Of a stretch of DNA of 64,000 bases, positions 57,949 to 64,000 are shown piece after piece. The position numbers and the translations under genes are program-made. Positions within the stretch are counted from its first letter, which is position 1, and each line of letters starts with the position of its first letter. Below the pieces are notes generated by a model. It did no database searches, was not told the DNA's origin, and was given only the letters and a program-made list of their open reading frames with translations. The stretch lies in contig NZ_CP017674.1 of the NCBI RefSeq assembly GCF_001792815.1, forward strand, positions 930,001-994,000, written 5' to 3'. Source of the DNA: Microbacterium sp. BH-3-3-3 (lineage in GTDB: Bacteria; Actinomycetota; Actinomycetes; Actinomycetales; Microbacteriaceae).

Positions 57949-59997
57949 TCATCCGAGCCTGGCCGGGAGCTGCTCGGCCAGCGACGGGCCGAGCGATCGG
58001 GCGTACATGCGGGTCAGGTGGTTGTCGTCGCGGTACACCGCGACGTTGCCGATGACGCCGACGCAGAGGTCGTCGGGGCAGATCCACGGGGTGAGATCGA
58101 CCAGGCTCAGCCCCGGTCGATCGAGGTCGTCGGCCGGGTTGCGGTCGGCGAGGGACGCCGAGCGGGGAACCGCGCACTCGAGCGGGTCGGCGGACTCGTT
58201 CACGCAGCCGAACATGTCGAAGGCGAACCGCGGGTTGTCACGGATGCCGAGAACCTCGATCCCGGCATCGCCCATGCGGTCGAGGAACCCCTCGATGCCG
58301 GCCCGCACCATCTCGTCGTCGTCGCCGGCGTCGGAGCGCGTGACCACCGTCATCACGGCGTCGGGCGCGATCCGCTCGACGTGCGCGATGGCGGCCTCGC
58401 GCCAGTCGTCGCAGGTCGGATCGAGCCCCGGCTCGTCGAGGCCCATCGAACATCCGCCCTTCACCAGCGACACCACTCCCCAGTGCTGCGCGTCGGCGAC
58501 CGGCAGCAGCGCGGCCGTGATCTGCTGGGCGTGCGAGTCGCCGATGACGGCGACGGTCCGCGACGCGCGGGAGGTGCCCGCGGTCTCGAAGCACGTCCCC
58601 TCGAGGATCTGCTCGGTGACGAGCCGGTACGACGAGCACACCTGCTCGAGCTGGGTCCACTCGTCGTCGAGCAGGGTGGGAAGCGGCAGCAGCATCGCGT
58701 CGGCGGGCGTCCGGGGCAGGGTCGGGTCACGGAGCACGGCCGCGCCGGGGTTGGCGACCTCCGCGCGCACCGCGATCACGCGCTGCTCGCTCCACGATGC
58801 GATCTGCCAGCTCGCCACCGGCACCGCGACCACGGTGGTGGCCACCGCCAGCACGGCGATCGGAACGAGCGCCGAGGGATCGGAACGCCGCCACGCCCGG
58901 ACCGGGCGGTCGACGGCCCAGGTGAGCGCGCGCGCCAGCAGCAGCGACAGCACGATGATGCCCGCACCACCGACCAGCCCGACATCGACGCGGTCGTTCA
59001 CGACGAGGAAGGTCACCAGGATCGGCCAGTGCACGAGGTAGAGGGCATACGCGTCGCGTCCCACCGCCCGCAGCGGTCGGGATGCCAGCAGCCGCCCGGG
59101 CCCGAGGTCGCGTTCCCCGTCGGTGTCCGAGCCCGAGATCACGATCGCGGCGGCGCAGAGCACCGGCCAGAGCGCGAGGAAGCCCGGGAAACCGCCGCGG
59201 ACATCGAGCACCATGCCGAGCACGAGCAGGCCCGCCAGCCCCGTCCACCCCACGACGGCGCGCGCCACCCGGCCCAGGCGCACGTGCGGCAGCACGAGCA
59301 CGAGCAGGGAGCCCGCCGCGAACTCCCAGAGCCGAGCGCCGGTGTCGAAGTAGGCCGCCTCCTGCGCGGCCGCGGTGCGGATGACCGAGTAGACGAACGA
59401 GACGAGGAACACCGCGCCGAAGACCACCCCGACGACGCGGTCGGGCGACAGCCCCCGGCGGCGGACGAGCACCTGGCACAGCGCCAACAGTGCGACCCAC
59501 AGCAGGAACGCCTGCCCCTGCACCGACAGCGACCAGAAGTGCTGCAGCGGGCTCGGGACCTCGGTGCGGGCGTAGTAGTCCACGGCATCCGCCGCGAGCA
59601 CCCGGTTCTGCACGTAGGCGAGCGAGGCCCACGTCTGCTCCCACACCATGCGCCACGCGGTGGGCGGGTAGAGCGTCCACACCAGCGCGAGCACGCCGAC
59701 GAGGGTCACCGCGGCGGCCGGCAGGAGCCGGCGGAAGGTTCCCAGCAGGTGGCGGATCGGGCGCACGGGGTGATCCCCGGCCATCCGCCGGACGAAACCG
59801 CGGGTGAGAAAGAACGCCGAGAGCATGAGGAAGACGTCGACGCCGCCCGAGACCCGTCCGAACCACACGTGGTACGAGACGACCAGCAGGATGGCCACGG
59901 CCCGCAGCCCGTCGATGTCGGGCCGATACGCCCAGCGCCCCTCGTCCGCCCGTCCGGCGCGTGCCGGGCGGGTGCGCGACCCGAGGGTCAGAGGCAC
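57949..59997 (-). CDS. OafA-type membrane acyltransferase with a C-terminal SGNH domain
   Basis: A 682-residue protein. Residues ~20-390 form the ten-helix acyltransferase-3 domain with RPDIDGLRAVAILLVVSYH (the conserved His) and SGGVDVFLMLSAFF. The extracytoplasmic C-terminus has the SGNH block I nucleophile in VAVIGDSHAQQ and a terminal DNHLTRMYARSL. Such enzymes O-acetylate glycans outside the membrane. It is 7 bp downstream of glf on the same strand, so it probably acetylates the galactofuran-containing polymer. The acyl donor and position are unknown. Confidence 0.9.
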   Translation of the reverse strand: MPLTLGSRTRPARAGRADEGRWAYRPDIDGLRAVAILLVVSYHVWFGRVSGGVDVFLMLSAFFLTRGFVRRMAGDHPVRPIRHLLGTFRRLLPAAAVTLVGVLALVWTLYPPTAWRMVWEQTWASLAYVQNRVLAADAVDYYARTEVPSPLQHFWSLSVQGQAFLLWVALLALCQVLVRRRGLSPDRVVGVVFGAVFLVSFVYSVIRTAAAQEAAYFDTGARLWEFAAGSLLVLVLPHVRLGRVARAVVGWTGLAGLLVLGMVLDVRGGFPGFLALWPVLCAAAIVISGSDTDGERDLGPGRLLASRPLRAVGRDAYALYLVHWPILVTFLVVNDRVDVGLVGGAGIIVLSLLLARALTWAVDRPVRAWRRSDPSALVPIAVLAVATTVVAVPVASWQIASWSEQRVIAVRAEVANPGAAVLRDPTLPRTPADAMLLPLPTLLDDEWTQLEQVCSSYRLVTEQILEGTCFETAGTSRASRTVAVIGDSHAQQITAALLPVADAQHWGVVSLVKGGCSMGLDEPGLDPTCDDWREAAIAHVERIAPDAVMTVVTRSDAGDDDEMVRAGIEGFLDRMGDAGIEVLGIRDNPRFAFDMFGCVNESADPLECAVPRSASLADRNPADDLDRPGLSLVDLTPWICPDDLCVGVIGNVAVYRDDNHLTRMYARSLGPSLAEQLPARLG

Positions 59998-60004
59998 GGC
60001 GACG

Positions 60005-61225
<1,221 letters not shown>

Positions 61226-61290
61226 TCAGGGGCGGGTCAGGGACCGTCCGTTAGCATGACTGACTGTCGTCCAGCGAGAAATGGGAGTGC

Positions 61291-63216
61291 ATGAGCGATT
61301 CCTGGTCGGTGATCGTGATGCCCGTCATCGTCTCGATCCTCGCTCTCACCGTCCCCGGAATCGTCGTCCTCGCGGCCGGGTGGGGCGTGCGTCGCCTGCG
61401 CATCCTGGCTCTGGCCCCGGTCGTGTCGATCGCGATCCTGGCAGTCTCCGCCACCGTGGCGCCCTTCGTGGGTCTGGGGTGGTCGCCGCTGCCGGTGGTG
61501 ATCCTCACGGTCGTCGCCGCCGCCGCCGCCTTCGGCCTGGGCCGCTGGGTCGGCCCCGAACGCGACGACCGCACCCCTCCGTCCACCGCGGTGTGGGGCG
61601 TGGTGGCGCTCGGCATCGCGGCCGTCGTGATCGCGCTGCAGCTCGCCGTCGTCTTCGGCGGGCCGGCGCACATCTCGCAGACCTTCGACGCGATCGTCCA
61701 CCTCAACACCGTCGCCTTCGCCGTCGACACCGACAACGCCTCGGCCTTCCACATCGGCGCGACATCCGACATCGGGTTCTACCCGAACGGCTGGCACACC
61801 GTCGCAGCCCTCGCGGCCAACGTCACGGGAGTCTCGGTCCCCCTCGCCGTCAACGCGGCCAACATCGCGCTGTCGGCCGTGGCCTGGCCGCTGTCGGTCG
61901 TCGCGCTCAGCACGGCCCTGCTGTCGGAGCGCACCGCGGTCGTGGTGAGCTCCGCGGCGCTGTCGACCGGATTCGGCGCCTTCCCGATCCTGCTGATGTT
62001 CTTCGGCGTGCTCTACCCCAACGCCATGGGCTACGCGGTGCTGCCCGGCGGCGTCGCCGTCGTGGTGCACCTGCTGCGCAGCCGCGGCCTGCCCGCCCGC
62101 GCCCGCGCCACCGTGCTGCTGCTCGTCGCCTCGGCGGGGGTCGGGTTGTCGCATCCGAACGCGTTCCTCGGCATGGTCGCCCTCGGCGCGGCGATCGTCG
62201 TCGTCGAGCTGCTGACCACGGCGATCTCGTTCCCCACCCGCCGCCGGTGGATGGCGACGGCGGCGATGCTGCTCGGACTGCTGCTCGTGCTCGCGGTGCT
62301 GTGGCGGGTCATGCGCACCAACGCCGAGATGTCGCGCTGGCTGCCGTGGCAGACCACCGCGCAGGCCCTCGGCGAGGCGCTGCTGCTGTCGCCCCACGGC
62401 TACACCGTCACCGTGACGATCTCGCTCCTGCTGCTCGTCGGCGTGGTCGCGATCGTCCGGCGCCCGCGCCGCCTGGTGATCGCCGGCCCCATGGTGGTCG
62501 CCACCGTGCTGTTCGTGCTGGTGTCGGGCACCGCCGCGGGCAACCCGGTGCGCGAGCTGCTCACCAACCCCTGGTACAACGACTCCTTCCGCTTGGCCGC
62601 ACTGCTCCCCGCCGCGGGGATCCCCGTCGCGGTGCTCGGCGCGATCACGCTGGTCGACCTCGCGGCGCGATCGCTCCAGCGCGCCCGCGCGGCGCGCGGC
62701 CTGCGCGTGGCCATCGCCGCGGTCGCTGCCGTCGTCGTCTTCTCGGTCGGGGTGAGCCCCAACATCGTCCGCGCGGTGCAGGACGCCCGCGGCGCCTACG
62801 CGCTCGACGCGGGTTCGCCCCTGCTCACGGCCGATGAAGAGGCCCTGCTCGAGCGCCTGCCCGAGACCACCCCCGCCGACGCCGTCATCGCGGGCAGCCC
62901 CTGGACCGGCACGTCGCTCGCCTACGCGATCGGCGAGCGCGAGGTGCTGCGCAAGCACGTCTTCGGCGCGTTCGGGCCCGACGAGGAGCTCATCAACAAC
63001 GCCCTGCGCGACATCGACAGCGACCCCCGGGTGTGCGAGGCGGTCGATCGCCTCGGCGTCGACTACGTCCTCGACTTCGGTGCGCAGAACGTGTGGAACA
63101 ACCCCGGCGTCGGACTCGACCGCCAGGGACTGTACGGCCTCACCCCGTCGGAGCACCTCGTGCTCGTCGACCAGCAGGGGCCCGCCGCACGCCTGTTCCG
63201 CATCGAGGGCTGCTGA
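61291..63216 (+). CDS. DUF6541 family polytopic membrane protein
   Basis: A 641-residue protein with about 13 hydrophobic segments, then an extracytoplasmic C-terminal domain (about 520-641) with EEALLERLPETTPADAVIAGSPWTG and EREVLRKHVFG. DUF6541 proteins are common in actinobacterial glycan loci and resemble GT-C glycosyltransferases. GGGAG lies 3 bp before the ATG, with TTAGCAT at 61251-61257 as a possible -10. It is followed after one base by a glycosyltransferase. Substrate unknown. Confidence 0.85.
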   Translation: MSDSWSVIVMPVIVSILALTVPGIVVLAAGWGVRRLRILALAPVVSIAILAVSATVAPFVGLGWSPLPVVILTVVAAAAAFGLGRWVGPERDDRTPPSTAVWGVVALGIAAVVIALQLAVVFGGPAHISQTFDAIVHLNTVAFAVDTDNASAFHIGATSDIGFYPNGWHTVAALAANVTGVSVPLAVNAANIALSAVAWPLSVVALSTALLSERTAVVVSSAALSTGFGAFPILLMFFGVLYPNAMGYAVLPGGVAVVVHLLRSRGLPARARATVLLLVASAGVGLSHPNAFLGMVALGAAIVVVELLTTAISFPTRRRWMATAAMLLGLLLVLAVLWRVMRTNAEMSRWLPWQTTAQALGEALLLSPHGYTVTVTISLLLLVGVVAIVRRPRRLVIAGPMVVATVLFVLVSGTAAGNPVRELLTNPWYNDSFRLAALLPAAGIPVAVLGAITLVDLAARSLQRARAARGLRVAIAAVAAVVVFSVGVSPNIVRAVQDARGAYALDAGSPLLTADEEALLERLPETTPADAVIAGSPWTGTSLAYAIGEREVLRKHVFGAFGPDEELINNALRDIDSDPRVCEAVDRLGVDYVLDFGAQNVWNNPGVGLDRQGLYGLTPSEHLVLVDQQGPAARLFRIEGC

Positions 63217-63217
63217 G

Positions 63218-64000
63218 GTGCCCCGCTCCTCGACGGTCGCCGTCGCCTACGACTGCCTCTTCCCGTACTCCACGGGCGGGGGCGAGCGGCAGTACCGCGC
63301 CTTCGCCGACGAGCTGGGGCGGCGGGGCCTCGAGGTCGACTACCTCACCGCCGTGCAGTGGGAGGGCGCGACCCCCGTCGAGGAGCGCTTCCGCATCCGT
63401 CCCGTCACCGGCCGCCTGTCGCTGTACTCCGCCGACGGCGTGCGCCGCATCCCGGCGGCCCTGCGCTACGCCGCCGCACTCTTCCGCGCCCTCGTGCGTC
63501 GGCGCCGGCGCTACGCCGCCGTCATCGTGAGCGGACTGCCGATCTTCAACGTCTTCGCCGCGCGCCTGGCGCTGCTCGGCTCCGGCACGCGCCTGGTGGT
63601 CGACTACCTCGAGGTGTGGCACCGCCGCCAGTGGGTCGAGTACTCCGGCGCCGTCACCGGCACGATCGCGTGGGTGCTGCAGCGCGCGGCGATCGCGATC
63701 ACGCCCCTCGCGACCTGTCACTCGCAGCTCAGCGCCACGCGCCTCCGGCGCGAAGGGCTCCGCCGCCCGCCCGTGGTGAGCCCGGGCCTCATCGACGGCG
63801 CCGTCGACGTGGCGGCCCCCTCCCCCGCGACCACGCCGCCCTACGTGCTGTACGTCGGTCGTCACATCCCCGACAAGCGCGTCGAGGCCCTGCCCGCCGC
63901 CGTCGCCGCCGCCCGCGCGGGAATCCCCGACCTGCGCCTGGTCGTGCTGGGCACCGGACCCAGCTCCGACGCCGTCCGCGCCGAGGTGCACCGCGTCGGG
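63218..64000 (+). CDS. GT4-family glycosyltransferase, 3' end beyond the window
   Basis: Open from a GTG for 261 codons to the right edge. An N-terminal GT-B half includes AYDCLFPYSTGGGERQYRAFADEL. The UDP-sugar-binding half begins PPYVLYVGRHIPDKRVEALPAAVAAARAGIPDLRLVVLGTGP, typical of GT4. The start lies 1 bp after the DUF6541 stop. The catalytic EX7E region is outside the window. Confidence 0.85.
   Translation, partial: MPRSSTVAVAYDCLFPYSTGGGERQYRAFADELGRRGLEVDYLTAVQWEGATPVEERFRIRPVTGRLSLYSADGVRRIPAALRYAAALFRALVRRRRRYAAVIVSGLPIFNVFAARLALLGSGTRLVVDYLEVWHRRQWVEYSGAVTGTIAWVLQRAAIAITPLATCHSQLSATRLRREGLRRPPVVSPGLIDGAVDVAAPSPATTPPYVLYVGRHIPDKRVEALPAAVAAARAGIPDLRLVVLGTGPSSDAVRAEVHRVG

Overview
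The window is a very G+C-rich stretch of an actinobacterial chromosome. Whole gene blocks match the order known from Mycobacterium: sigR/rsrA-aroA-rsgA, whiB1-pdtaS, Rv3235-like/secA, hpf-comF-lpqB-mtrB-mtrA, moxR/DUF58/SpoIIM/RDD, DUF3499/metallopeptidase/whiB2/manA. There are no mycolate-layer genes. A galactofuranan-type glycopolymer locus, the secA C-terminus and the frequent GGATGCC/GGCATCC words suggest a Microbacteriaceae member, probably Microbacterium or close kin. That assignment is inference from gene content, not a database match. I see no rRNA, tRNA, IS element, phage or CRISPR.

Layout. 1-4.8 kb: lipid aminoacylation pair (membrane esterase, cut by the window edge, and an MprF-like synthase) and an Eis-like acetyltransferase. 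4.8-9.6 kb: thiol-stress sigma factor with its zinc anti-sigma factor, aroA, rsgA, bcp, whiB1. 9.7-19.1 kb: pdtaS kinase, small regulators, a RhuM-Doc fusion gene that looks acquired, an alanine-type aminotransferase, secA and a coiled-coil protein. 19.4-22.3 kb: a large Tat-exported protein made of two tandem Ig-plus-RCC1-propeller halves. 22.4-27.9 kb (minus strand): mtrA-mtrB-lpqB-comF-hpf. 28.1-33.7 kb: a tightly overlapping envelope operon (membrane protein, DUF4129, DUF4350, MoxR ATPase, DUF58).

33.8-38.5 kb: a complete olefin (ole) operon, oleA-oleBC-oleD. It is followed by an array of four long palindromes and by convergent furA-katG with a clear Fur-type operator. This ole/katG block sits between the MoxR/DUF58 genes and SpoIIM/RDD, which are adjacent in Mycobacterium, so it looks like an insertion into a conserved neighbourhood. 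42.8-50.6 kb: RDD protein, DUF3499, a degenerate metallopeptidase-family protein, a secretion-type glycosyltransferase with DUF5719, whiB2 and manA. 50.7-64 kb: envelope glycopolymer locus with two tandem O-antigen-ligase-like proteins, a GlfT2-like galactofuranosyltransferase, a second GT2, a Wzm/Wzt-type ABC exporter, an OafA-type acyltransferase, UDP-galactopyranose mutase, a DUF6541 membrane protein and a GT4 enzyme cut by the edge.

How the genes work together. glf would make UDP-galactofuranose, the two GT2 enzymes would build a galactofuran, the ABC pair would export it, and the acyltransferase and ligases would decorate or attach it. The sigma factor carries a textbook SigR promoter (GGAAT-N18-GTT) reaching into aroA, indicating positive autoregulation. 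Most operons use 4-bp ATGA/GTGA overlaps. At least eleven starts have a TANNNT -10 box (often TAGGCT or TAGGAT) only 6-10 bases upstream, pointing to widespread leaderless or near-leaderless transcription.
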